Source: an uncultured Collinsella sp. (lineage in GTDB: Bacteria; Actinomycetota; Coriobacteriia; Coriobacteriales; Coriobacteriaceae). Taken from it: DNA of 52,881 nucleotides. This document shows, in pieces, positions 1 through 7,491 of this stretch. Position numbers and translations under genes: made by a program. Position 1 is the stretch's first letter, and every line of letters begins with the position of its first letter. The DNA lies in assembly GCA_902496335.1 (NCBI GenBank), contig CABVAO010000007.1, positions 1 to 52,881 on the forward strand. The letters are read 5' to 3'. Under the pieces are notes generated by a model, which made no database searches, was not told the DNA's origin, and saw nothing but the letters and a program-made list of their open reading frames with translations.

Positions 1-55
1 ACAGGAGGCCACTTAATGTGGCCTCCGTCGTGAGCAGGACTGTAGAGCAGGAAAC
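1..55. repeat. Partial dispersed palindromic element, inverted copy of 48250-48305
   Basis: The first bases hold a hairpin (GGAGGCCAC, loop TTAAT, GTGGCCTCC, about positions 4-26). It is followed by a stretch whose reverse complement closely matches 48250-48305, including the shared core CTGCTCTACAGTCCTG. By eye the match is about 48 of 55 positions. The element is cut by the window edge, so its outer arm on the left cannot be seen. It probably also serves as the terminator of the gene before the window. Confidence 0.6.
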
Positions 56-109
56 TTAACCCCCGCACCCCTCGCGCGGCGGGCAAACTCATCTTGTGCT
101 CTATCACGC

Positions 110-160
110 TAAAGTGTATGATTCTGAACGTTACATGACTCACTTTACTTAACTAAAGTG
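110..160. promoter_or_regulatory. Candidate operator for the amino-acid importer operon
   Basis: The heptamer CACTTTA occurs three times: reversed at 110-116, forward at 141-147 and reversed at 154-160. The last two form an inverted repeat with a 6-base spacer ending just upstream of the ribosome binding site (AAGGGGGA, about 166-173). The position suits a repressor site controlling the ABC importer. Which regulator binds is unknown. Confidence 0.35.
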
Positions 161-178
161 CCATCAAGGGGGAATACC

Positions 179-1039
179 ATGAATACCGATATGTCTCGTC
201 GTCAGTTTGTTGGTCTAGCCGGCTCGCTCGCCACGGTGCTTGGCCTTGGTCTTGTCGGTTGCGGCGGTGGTGCCGGCAAGGGCTCCGCTGCTGGCTCTGC
301 CGCGGCCAAGGATGTGAAGGGCGCTGCGGAGTCCAAGAAGCTCGTGGTGGGCTTTGATAAGTCCTATCCTCCGTACGGCTTTGTGGGCGACGATGGCGAG
401 TACACCGGATTTGATCTCGATCTTGCCAAGGCTGTTGCCGATAAGCAGGGCTGGGAGGTCAAATACGAGGCCATCGATTGGGATGCCAAGGACACGCTGC
501 TTAACTCGGGCGCCATCAACTGCATCTGGAACGGCTTTACCATGGAGGGCCGTGAGGACGACTACACGTTCTCCGAGCCGTACATGCTCAACGAGCAGGT
601 GCTGGTGGTCAAGAAGGATGCGGGCATCAAGGGCTGGGACGATCTTGCCGGCAAGACTGTGATTACCCAGACTGATTCCGCTGCGCAGGACGTGCTTGAG
701 GGTGACCAGAAGGATCTGGCGGCGACGTTTGCCACGCTCGACACGATCGGCGAGTACAACACGGCCTTTATGCAGCTCGAGAGCGGCGCGGTCGATGCCG
801 TGGCTTGTGACCTTTCGATTGCCCAGTATCAGCTTGCCGCCAAGCCCGATGCCTATACGCAGCTTGATGAGCCGCTGTCCAGCGAGCACTACGCCGTCGG
901 CTTTAAGAAGGGCGACACCAAGTCGGCCGACGCCGTGACCGAGTCGCTCAAGGCGCTCTACGAGGACGGCACGGTTAAGGACCTGTGCGACAAGTATTCA
1001 AGCTATGGTCTATCTTTCGATAATTGGGTGCTCAAGTAA
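179..1039 (+). CDS. Amino-acid ABC transporter substrate-binding lipoprotein
   Basis: A periplasmic-binding-protein type 3 (SBP_bac_3) protein of 286 residues that captures a polar amino acid outside the membrane and hands it to the permease encoded next. The N-terminus combines a twin-arginine motif (SRRQF, residues 6-10) with a lipobox (LVGC, 25-28), so it looks like a Tat-exported lipoprotein lipidated on Cys28. The mature part has the family's typical opening (VVGFDKSYPPYGF) and the Asp-rich ligand-pocket pattern (GFDLDLAKAVA). The ATG at 179 is preferred over the GTG at 158 because AAGGGGGA lies just upstream of it. The stop codon overlaps the permease start (TAATG), so the two are translationally coupled. 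The exact substrate cannot be read from sequence. Confidence 0.9.
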   Translation: MNTDMSRRQFVGLAGSLATVLGLGLVGCGGGAGKGSAAGSAAAKDVKGAAESKKLVVGFDKSYPPYGFVGDDGEYTGFDLDLAKAVADKQGWEVKYEAIDWDAKDTLLNSGAINCIWNGFTMEGREDDYTFSEPYMLNEQVLVVKKDAGIKGWDDLAGKTVITQTDSAAQDVLEGDQKDLAATFATLDTIGEYNTAFMQLESGAVDAVACDLSIAQYQLAAKPDAYTQLDEPLSSEHYAVGFKKGDTKSADAVTESLKALYEDGTVKDLCDKYSSYGLSFDNWVLK

Positions 1040-1692
1040 TGTCTATTCAGGTCATGATACAGATGCTTGGCCAGGGTTTCTTGGTCAGTTTGCAGTTGTT
1101 TGTGCTGACGCTGCTGGGGTCGATTCCGCTGGGAATCCCCGTGGCGTTTATGCGCATGAGCAAAATCGCGCCGCTTCGCTGGATTGCGCGCATCTATATC
1201 TCGGTCATGCGCGGCACGCCGCTCATGCTGCAGATGTTTGCCATCTACTTTGCCCCGTACTACGTGTTTGGCATTTCGCTCACTCCCGATTCCAAGTGGA
1301 CGGCGTGCGTCGTGGCGTTCATCATCAACTACGCCGGTTACTTTGCCGAGATCTATCGCTCGGGCCTGCAGTCCATTCCGCGCGGTCAATACGAGGCAGC
1401 CGAGGTGCTGGGCTATTCGCGCATGCAGACGTTTCTGTATATCGTGATGCCGCAGGTCGCCAAGCGTATTCTGCCTGCGATGGGCAACGAGATCATCACG
1501 CTGGTCAAGGACACGTCGCTGGCGTTTGCCATTGGCGTGGGTGAGATGTTCTCGACGGCCAAGGCGCTGGTCGCCTCGCAGGTGAGCATGGTGCCGTTTG
1601 CGATCGCGGCGCTAATCTACTGGGTCTTTAACTTCGTCGTCGAGATGCTGCTGGGCGCTGCCGAAAAGAAGCTGGACTATTACCATGACTAA
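1039..1692 (+). CDS. Amino-acid ABC transporter permease (HisM/GlnP type)
   Basis: A 217-residue inner-membrane permease of the polar amino-acid uptake family. Several hydrophobic segments are evident. The cytoplasmic loop with the EAA-type motif that docks on the ATPase is present (QYEAAEVLGYSRMQTF, then the conserved GNE). The family motif RGTPLMLQ lies near residue 60. The start ATG overlaps the stop of the binding protein by one base, and the gene's own end overlaps the ATPase start by eight bases, so the three genes form one tight operon. Only one permease is encoded, so the channel is presumably a homodimer. Confidence 0.92.
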   Translation: MSIQVMIQMLGQGFLVSLQLFVLTLLGSIPLGIPVAFMRMSKIAPLRWIARIYISVMRGTPLMLQMFAIYFAPYYVFGISLTPDSKWTACVVAFIINYAGYFAEIYRSGLQSIPRGQYEAAEVLGYSRMQTFLYIVMPQVAKRILPAMGNEIITLVKDTSLAFAIGVGEMFSTAKALVASQVSMVPFAIAALIYWVFNFVVEMLLGAAEKKLDYYHD

Positions 1693-2449
1693 CTCAGTGA
1701 TGAAAATCGAAAGCGCGCGCAAGGCGTTTGGCGGCAATGAGGTGCTCAAGGATATCTCGCTCGAGGTCAAGCGTGGCGAGGTCGTGGCGATTATCGGGCC
1801 TTCGGGTGGCGGCAAGTCCACGCTGCTGCGGTGTGCCACGCTGCTCGAGACACTCGACGGAGGCTCACTCTCGTTTGGTGACCTTGCCGTTGCGACGGAT
1901 GCGGGTTCGGGCGCGGTCTATGCGAAGGGCGATGTGCCCAAGCGGGCACGCTCGCGATTCGGCCTGGTGTTCCAAAATTACAACCTGTTCCCGCACTATA
2001 CCGTGATGAAAAACATCATCGATGCTCCGATTCGCGTGCTCAAGCGCCCGCGCGAGCAGGCTGAAGCACGTGCGCGTGAGTTGATCGCGCAGATGGGGCT
2101 TACGGGCAACGAGAACAAGGTGCCATGTGAGCTTTCGGGCGGTCAACAACAGCGTGTGAGTATCGCCCGCGCCTTGGCGCTCGATCCGGAGATCCTGTTC
2201 TTTGATGAGCCGACTTCGGCGCTCGATCCCGAGCTGACGGCCGAGGTGCTGCGTGTCATTAAAGACCTTGCCGCGCAGAATATGACGATGGTGATCGTGA
2301 CCCATGCGATGCAGTTTGCGCGCGATGTTGCTGACCGCGTGATCTTTATGGACGGCGGTCGCATTGTCGAGGAGGGTCCTGCCGAGCAGGTTATCGACCA
2401 TCCGCGTGAGCAGCGCACCCGTGAGTTCTTGAGCCGTATCGAGGGATAG
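1685..2449 (+). CDS. Amino-acid ABC transporter ATP-binding protein (GlnQ/HisP type)
   Basis: A 254-residue ATPase that powers the importer encoded just upstream. All nucleotide-binding motifs are intact: Walker A GPSGGGKST, signature LSGGQQQRVSIARAL, Walker B ILFFDEPTSALD, and a His switch in VIVTHAMQFA. An insertion of about 15 residues after the Walker A region (around AVATDAGSGAVYAKGD) is slightly longer than in E. coli GlnQ. The gene overlaps the permease by eight bases and is followed by a strong terminator, so it closes the operon. Confidence 0.95.
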   Translation: MTNSVMKIESARKAFGGNEVLKDISLEVKRGEVVAIIGPSGGGKSTLLRCATLLETLDGGSLSFGDLAVATDAGSGAVYAKGDVPKRARSRFGLVFQNYNLFPHYTVMKNIIDAPIRVLKRPREQAEARARELIAQMGLTGNENKVPCELSGGQQQRVSIARALALDPEILFFDEPTSALDPELTAEVLRVIKDLAAQNMTMVIVTHAMQFARDVADRVIFMDGGRIVEEGPAEQVIDHPREQRTREFLSRIEG

Positions 2450-2482
2450 GCTCAGGTATTTACTCAACTATTAATTGAGGCG

Positions 2483-2522
2483 AAGCCGCCGCAGGTCTTA
2501 CGGTCTGTGGCGGCTTTTTGTT
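2483..2522 (+). terminator. Rho-independent terminator of the amino-acid importer operon
   Basis: The stem AAGCCGCC-GCAG pairs with CTG-TGGCGGCTT around a short loop and is followed by a run of T residues (TTTTTG TTT). It lies about 35 bases after the ATPase stop codon. Confidence 0.85.
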
Positions 2523-2759
2523 TGCATCGACGGGGTTCAATAATCGCCTCACAAGCTTGTCTCTTCCTCTCGCCGCCTGTATTCATACGTGCGCCGAAAG
2601 GTATGCATGGACAGCCGCCCGTGAGGGTAGGGTGGTGGCATAGGACATTTGGAGGGTGAGTCGGCTCGGCTGCCGACCATGCTGCTCCCGGGATGGCACC
2701 GACCGCGAACTCTCCCCGTTGGCGTCGCGCATTGCGCGCGGCCCTGCAAGGAGGTCATC
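2523..2759. other. Leader region of the EF-G2-like gene
   Basis: Non-coding stretch between the importer terminator and the GTPase gene. It contains a small stem (GTCGG...CCGAC, about 2658-2681) and the string GGGATGGCACCGACCGCG, which faintly recalls a T-box core but lacks the rest of such a leader. I see no convincing promoter or regulatory RNA here. Confidence 0.3.
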
Positions 2760-4835
2760 ATGGGTGCTCCCAAGACCGGTAACGTAAGGAACGTGGTGCT
2801 CGTAGGCCAAGGCGGGGTGGGCAAGACTTCACTCGCCGAGGCCATGCTCCACCTTTCCGGCAAGACCGCCCGCCTGGGCGGCCACGACGGCACCAAGCCC
2901 ACGCTCGACTATGACCCCGAAGAGGTTAAGCGTGCGTTTTCCATCTCGACGACCATTGCGCCGATCGACTGGAAGGGCGCGCGCATCAATGTGCTCGATG
3001 CCCCGTGCTACCCCGATTTTATCGGCGACGCCTTTGCCGCGATGAGTGTTTGCGAGACTGCTCTGTTTGTGGTCGACGCCGAGGCCGGCCCGCAGCCTAC
3101 GACGGTTAAGCTCTGGTATGCCGCCGAGGACCTGCGCCTGGCGCGTGCGGTGTTCGTAAACCGCCTGTCGCGCTCCGAGGCCAGCTTTGCGACCACGATG
3201 GGCCTGCTGCAGGAGCGCTTTGGCACGCGCCTGGGCGCCGTGACCCTTCCCTGGGGCGAGGGCGAGGACTTTGACGGCATCATCGACCTGGTGCGCATGA
3301 AGGCGCGCCATTGCAACGGCACCGAAGCCGTTGAGTCGGAGATTCCCGAGGAGTATCGTGCCCAGGCCGAGGAAGCCCATGACCATCTGTGCGAGCTGGT
3401 GGCCGAGGCTGACGATGAGCTGATGATGAAATACCTGGAAGGCGAGGAGACGCTGACGCAGGAGGAGCTTGAAGGCCTGCTGTCGAAGGCGATCGCCGAG
3501 CGCATCTTTGTGCCGGTCTTTGCGGGCGATTGCATTAAGGAGCAGGGCGTCAACTCGCTGATGGACGACATCGCCACGTACTTCCCGGCGCCGACGGACT
3601 ACGGCGAGATGCCGCTCATCGACGGTGATTCGCTCAAGATCTCGAGTGACGATGACCGCCCGGTGGCCTTTGTGTTTAAGACCCTGGCCGATCCGCAGCA
3701 GGGTCGCATCAGCTTTATCAAGGTGCTGACGGGTACGCTTGAGCCGGGTCTTGAGCTGATCAATGCGCGTACCCGCAAGAGCGATCGTCTGGCACACCTG
3801 TATGTGATGTGCGGCCGCGATATGACCGAGGTCGGTCACGCCTATGCCGGCGACATCATCGTGGCGCCCAAGCTGGCTGCCGAGACGGGCGATACGCTCT
3901 CCATTACCGGTAAGGTCGAGGCTGCGGCGTTTAAGTTCCCCAACTCGCAGTACCGCATTGCCATCGAGGCCGAGAATCGCGGCGACGAAGAGAAGCTCTA
4001 CACGTTTATCGAGAAGGCCTGCAAGGCTGATCCGACCATGAGCATCGACCGCGACGAGGAGACCGGCCAGACCATTATCTCCGCCGTTGGTGAGGCGCAG
4101 GTTTCGGTGCTGCTCAACCGTTTGGAAGATCGCACCAAGGTCGTGGCCAAAAGCGTGCCGATCCGCATTCCGTATCGCGAGACCATCCGCCGCACGGCGA
4201 GTGCCCAGGGCCGCCACAAGAAGCAGACTGGCGGTGCCGGTCAGTATGGCGACTGCTGGCTGCGCGTTGAGCCGCTCATTGGGCCCGACGGCACGAGCGA
4301 CGGCTACGAGTTTGTGGATGAAGTCGTAGGTGGCCGTATTCCGCGCTCGCTGATCCCCGCCGTGGACAAGGGTGTCCAGGAGACCATGAAGGACGGCATC
4401 ATTGCCGGCTACCCGCTCACGGGCATTCGCGTGGCTGTGTACGACGGCTCGTATCACAGCGTCGACTCCAACGAGATGGCGTTCCGCGCGGCGGCTCGCA
4501 TCGGCCTGCGCAAGGCATGTGCCGATGCCGACCCGGTGGTGCTGGAGCCCATCGAGGAAATCACGGTGACTATTCCCGAGAGCTACGCCGGCGCCGTGAT
4601 GGGCGACATCTCGGCCTCGCGCGGTCGCGTGACGGGTATGGAGACCGATGAGCGCGGCGATACCGTGGTCATTGCCCAGGCGCCGCTGGCAGAACTGACG
4701 GATTATTCGACGCGCCTACGCTCTATCACGCGCGGCACGGGCGACTTTACCATGAAGCCCGCTGGCTACGAGCAGGTGCCTTATGACGTTCAGGCCAAGC
4801 TCGTGGAGCGCTATGAGGAGGGCCGCGCCAAGTAG
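2760..4835 (+). CDS. EF-G2-like translation factor GTPase (FusA2 family)
   Basis: A 691-residue member of the elongation-factor-G superfamily, nearest to the actinobacterial second EF-G (FusA2). All EF-G regions are recognisable: P-loop GQGGVGKTS (16-24), domain II (from about 290), domain III, domain IV with GGAGQYGDCW, and the C-terminal domain. The ATG at 2760 is chosen because AAGGAGG lies five bases upstream. The GTPase core is altered. The switch II motif reads DAPCY (80-84) instead of DTPGH, and the guanine-specificity motif reads NRLS (134-137) instead of NKxD. It therefore may bind nucleotide unusually and is unlikely to be the main translocase. A role in ribosome rescue, recycling or stress is inference. 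Confidence 0.85.
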   Translation: MGAPKTGNVRNVVLVGQGGVGKTSLAEAMLHLSGKTARLGGHDGTKPTLDYDPEEVKRAFSISTTIAPIDWKGARINVLDAPCYPDFIGDAFAAMSVCETALFVVDAEAGPQPTTVKLWYAAEDLRLARAVFVNRLSRSEASFATTMGLLQERFGTRLGAVTLPWGEGEDFDGIIDLVRMKARHCNGTEAVESEIPEEYRAQAEEAHDHLCELVAEADDELMMKYLEGEETLTQEELEGLLSKAIAERIFVPVFAGDCIKEQGVNSLMDDIATYFPAPTDYGEMPLIDGDSLKISSDDDRPVAFVFKTLADPQQGRISFIKVLTGTLEPGLELINARTRKSDRLAHLYVMCGRDMTEVGHAYAGDIIVAPKLAAETGDTLSITGKVEAAAFKFPNSQYRIAIEAENRGDEEKLYTFIEKACKADPTMSIDRDEETGQTIISAVGEAQVSVLLNRLEDRTKVVAKSVPIRIPYRETIRRTASAQGRHKKQTGGAGQYGDCWLRVEPLIGPDGTSDGYEFVDEVVGGRIPRSLIPAVDKGVQETMKDGIIAGYPLTGIRVAVYDGSYHSVDSNEMAFRAAARIGLRKACADADPVVLEPIEEITVTIPESYAGAVMGDISASRGRVTGMETDERGDTVVIAQAPLAELTDYSTRLRSITRGTGDFTMKPAGYEQVPYDVQAKLVERYEEGRAK

Positions 4836-4871
4836 CGTGTGGCGTTGCCTGCAACATACATGCCGGTGCAA

Positions 4872-4904
4872 GGGCCGCTCTGGGCAATCCAGGGCGGCCC
4901 TTTT
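4872..4904 (+). terminator. Terminator after the EF-G2-like gene
   Basis: A 12-base-pair stem (GGGCCGCTCTGG with CCAGGGCGGCCC, one G-T pair) with loop GCAAT is followed by TTTT. It lies between the convergent EF-G2-like and nuclease genes. Confidence 0.85.
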
Positions 4905-4962
4905 GATCCCCGGGGGACGGAGGAAAACGGATCATTATAGGTTTTGGGCAGCTTGGTCGGCC

Positions 4963-5946
4963 CTAGTCTCCCGAGGCCTGATTGCGGCCGGTGGCGTAGT
5001 CGATCTGCACGTGCGGCTGCAGGTTGTAGCAGTACACGTGGAAGCAGAGGGCCTTGCCGTGGTCCTCGACCGATTGCGCCTCAAGGCGCACACCACGGCA
5101 GACAAGTTCCTCTTCGTTATACATGGGCGTGACGCGGTAGAGCACATGGTTGCCCGTGTCGCGGATGTAGCCGAGAATCTGCTCCTCAAACGGCAGCATG
5201 CCCGTTTCGTTGAGATAGCGCGTGCCGGTGAGGAGATTCTTGCGGTTGGCGTTTTCGCCGCAGAGCGACCAGGCGATAAGGTGGCAGCGGTTGTAGAGGC
5301 TCTGGCCCGGAATAAAGTCGTAGCGCTGCTGGCGCCATCCAGCGGGATGGATACGCGAGATATCGCCGCGCTCGCCTTGACCGAGTGATTCGGGGCCCAC
5401 ACAGGCGAGCGCTTTGCGGGTGCGGCCCAGGCTGTCGAGTTTGGAGAACTTCTTAAAGCAGCCCTCTTCTGCAGCGCGCTCGTATTCATCGAGCGTGAAT
5501 GATGGTGTGCCTAGCGGGTGCGTGCTGTCGGCGCGAAGGGCAACGTAGGGGTTGCCGGCGTAGTCGGGAATGCTGCTGAGATAAACACCGCGGGCGCGGT
5601 TGAGGTCGGGGTTTTCGACCTCGTCGATGGGGGTGGCGGCACTGTCCGCGGAAACGTCGTCATCGGTGTCGGTTGCGGCGGAATCGGAGCCATTGCCAGA
5701 GTCCTGGCCGTTTTGAGGGTCTGAAGAGCTCACTGTTCCCGATTCGAGCCGGGCAACCAGGTCTGCCTCGTCGTCGGTGCGGCTGGGACTCTCGTTTTGT
5801 TTCTCGGCCAGAGCTACCGCCTGCTCATCGCTTTGCGGCGACAACAGCTTGGGCGCCCCGTCGAGCGACCCTGTGAACAGCGCAAACCCCAGCACCACGG
5901 CGGTGCCGATGGAAAGTACTTGCTTGTAGGCGGGCTTGCGCGACAT
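4963..5946 (-). CDS. Membrane-anchored DNA/RNA non-specific endonuclease
   Basis: A 327-residue protein with a single hydrophobic segment near the N-terminus (about residues 9-27), a long acidic Ser/Asp-rich linker (about 55-115) and a C-terminal nuclease domain. The catalytic signature is NRCHLIAWSL (219-228). It corresponds to the DRGH motif of the betabeta-alpha-metal nucleases (His222 as general base), followed by an Asn-containing metal site in NANRKNLL (232-239). The resemblance is to streptococcal EndA/Sda-type DNases. The anchor suggests it acts outside the cell or at its surface, possibly degrading DNA for nutrients or during uptake, though no competence gene is adjacent. The start is supported by GGAG upstream. 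Confidence 0.8.
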   Translation of the reverse strand: MSRKPAYKQVLSIGTAVVLGFALFTGSLDGAPKLLSPQSDEQAVALAEKQNESPSRTDDEADLVARLESGTVSSSDPQNGQDSGNGSDSAATDTDDDVSADSAATPIDEVENPDLNRARGVYLSSIPDYAGNPYVALRADSTHPLGTPSFTLDEYERAAEEGCFKKFSKLDSLGRTRKALACVGPESLGQGERGDISRIHPAGWRQQRYDFIPGQSLYNRCHLIAWSLCGENANRKNLLTGTRYLNETGMLPFEEQILGYIRDTGNHVLYRVTPMYNEEELVCRGVRLEAQSVEDHGKALCFHVYCYNLQPHVQIDYATGRNQASGD

Positions 5947-6065
5947 TGAGGCTCCTGGATGGACGGTTGGGAATCTACCAGTCTAGCAGGAGCCGGCAGG
6001 GGCCGTTCTGTCGAACAAATACTCAAGATTTGGGATAGACGCTACTGATTCATTTGTCCCGCGGT

Positions 6066-7076
6066 CTAGATCGAGGTGGAGTCGAGCCAGTTGAGCTTGC
6101 ACTCGAGAATGCGCTGCTCGCCGGGTTCGCTGCTTCCGTCAAGTAGGGCGAGCAGCATCTCGGCTGCTTCGCGACCTTCTTGGTCGACGGGCTCGATGAT
6201 GGTGGAGACGGTCGGTGTGGTGAGATTAGTCCAGTCTTCGCAGTTGAGTCCCAAAAGGCCGATTTGCTGCGGAAGCAGATGGGCCATTGGCTGGAGGGCC
6301 TTGTAGACACGGGGAAGTGCCCACTGATTTTGCACGAAGATAAGGGTTCGCTTGGCGGGATTGAACTTGAATTTAAAGTATTCGGTGAGCTCGTTGATTG
6401 ACGGCTTGTTGTGATCGATGGGAATCGCTTTGTAGAGCTGCCCGTTCGCTGCCAGCGCCTCGGCATACCCCTGAAAACGCTCCATGCGGGTGCGCATTTC
6501 GGTCATGTTGGCGGCAATGGAAAAGAAATCTTCGTAGCCGGCGTCGAGGAGTGCCTGTGTGGCGTTGTACACGCCGTCGTAAAGGTTGGTTTTGATCCAG
6601 CTGGTACCTGGGCTATAGATGGCCGCATCGAAAAAGACGACCGGCTTGCCGGCGCGTCTAATGCGGTCATGCACGGCTTTGAAGTTTGCCGTGGGCTGGA
6701 TGATAAAGCCATCGACGCCCAGCGAGAGCATCTTGTCGACGTACATGAGCTCGGTCTCGGGGTTAAAGTTGCTCGTGCAAACGACCGTCTGGTAGCCCGC
6801 GGGGAGCATGACCTGCTCCATGCCATTGAGAACGAGCCCCGCCCATTTGTTGGTGTTATCCAAAATGATGATGGCAATGACGTGGGTTTGCTTGCCGGTG
6901 AGCGTCTGCGCTTGGGCGTTGGGAACGTATCCGAGTTCCTTAATGACGCGCGCGATTTTGTTCTGCGTCTTCTCGCTAAGCTTTTCTCGTTTGTCGTTGA
7001 GGTAATACGAGACGCTTGCCGTCGAGGTTCCCGCCTCTCGAGCGACGTCTGCGATCGTAACGCGCTGTTTTGCCAC
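6066..7076 (-). CDS. LacI-family transcriptional regulator of the PTS-GatZ operon
   Basis: A 336-residue repressor with an N-terminal helix-turn-helix (VTIADVAREAGTSTASVSYYLN, residues about 5-26), a hinge helix (KIARVIKELGYVPN) and a periplasmic-binding-like sensor domain. The GTG at 7076 is chosen because GGAAGGAG precedes it; an ATG 36 bases upstream has no such site. It is divergent from the PTS operon that starts at 7492, which is the usual arrangement for a local repressor. The ligand is probably a sugar phosphate or free sugar from that pathway (inference). Confidence 0.88.
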   Translation of the reverse strand: MAKQRVTIADVAREAGTSTASVSYYLNDKREKLSEKTQNKIARVIKELGYVPNAQAQTLTGKQTHVIAIIILDNTNKWAGLVLNGMEQVMLPAGYQTVVCTSNFNPETELMYVDKMLSLGVDGFIIQPTANFKAVHDRIRRAGKPVVFFDAAIYSPGTSWIKTNLYDGVYNATQALLDAGYEDFFSIAANMTEMRTRMERFQGYAEALAANGQLYKAIPIDHNKPSINELTEYFKFKFNPAKRTLIFVQNQWALPRVYKALQPMAHLLPQQIGLLGLNCEDWTNLTTPTVSTIIEPVDQEGREAAEMLLALLDGSSEPGEQRILECKLNWLDSTSI

Positions 7077-7491
7077 AGCGACTCCTTCCGACAGATGAGC
7101 ATTTTCCAACATGATGACTTTGAGTCTTGGTGAAGGATACGCTTCGGTGAGCGGCTTTTTCCTTTCATATGAGTATGCAACAAATGCGGCATACGGGTGG
7201 GGTCGAAATTTGTGACCGGCATGCGCATCTGCCGTCTACCGAGAAAATCAAATACTTCTTGACTTTTGAAATCGAGGGCAAAATCGCAGGATTCATTTTT
7301 GGTTAAACGCATAACTAAATCGCATAAGCAACGCTCTGACCTGCGCGTTTACCGAAATAAGCTGGCATTAAGAAAAACGAGCACCTATATTGTTCTTGTC
7401 GAAAAGACAGCAAGTCCAAACGGCAGGGGATGCTCCGGAGGCCTCCGCAAACGGTGTCTTGCGCACGCAACTCTATGAAAAGAGGGAAGCA
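7077..7491. promoter_or_regulatory. Divergent control region between the LacI gene and the PTS operon
   Basis: A 415-base non-coding region. On the plus strand a plausible sigma-70 promoter is CTGGCA (7362-7367), an 18-base spacer and TATATT (7386-7391). Candidate repressor sites are an inverted repeat GTATGC...GCATAC (7173-7178 and 7189-7194) and two direct copies of CGCATAA (7309-7315 and 7321-7327). The leader after the promoter is about 95 bases long. None of the sites is a textbook LacI palindrome, so operator assignment is tentative. Confidence 0.35.

Noticed and set aside
158..178. GTG start for the substrate-binding protein at 158
   Set aside because: The ribosome binding site lies after this codon, in good position for the ATG at 179, where the Tat signal begins.
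2690..2712. T-box-like string GGGATGGCACCGACCGCG before the EF-G2-like gene
   Set aside because: The T-box core needs an uninterrupted TGGNACCGCG-type sequence, a specifier stem-loop and usually a terminator. Here the core is interrupted and the rest is missing.
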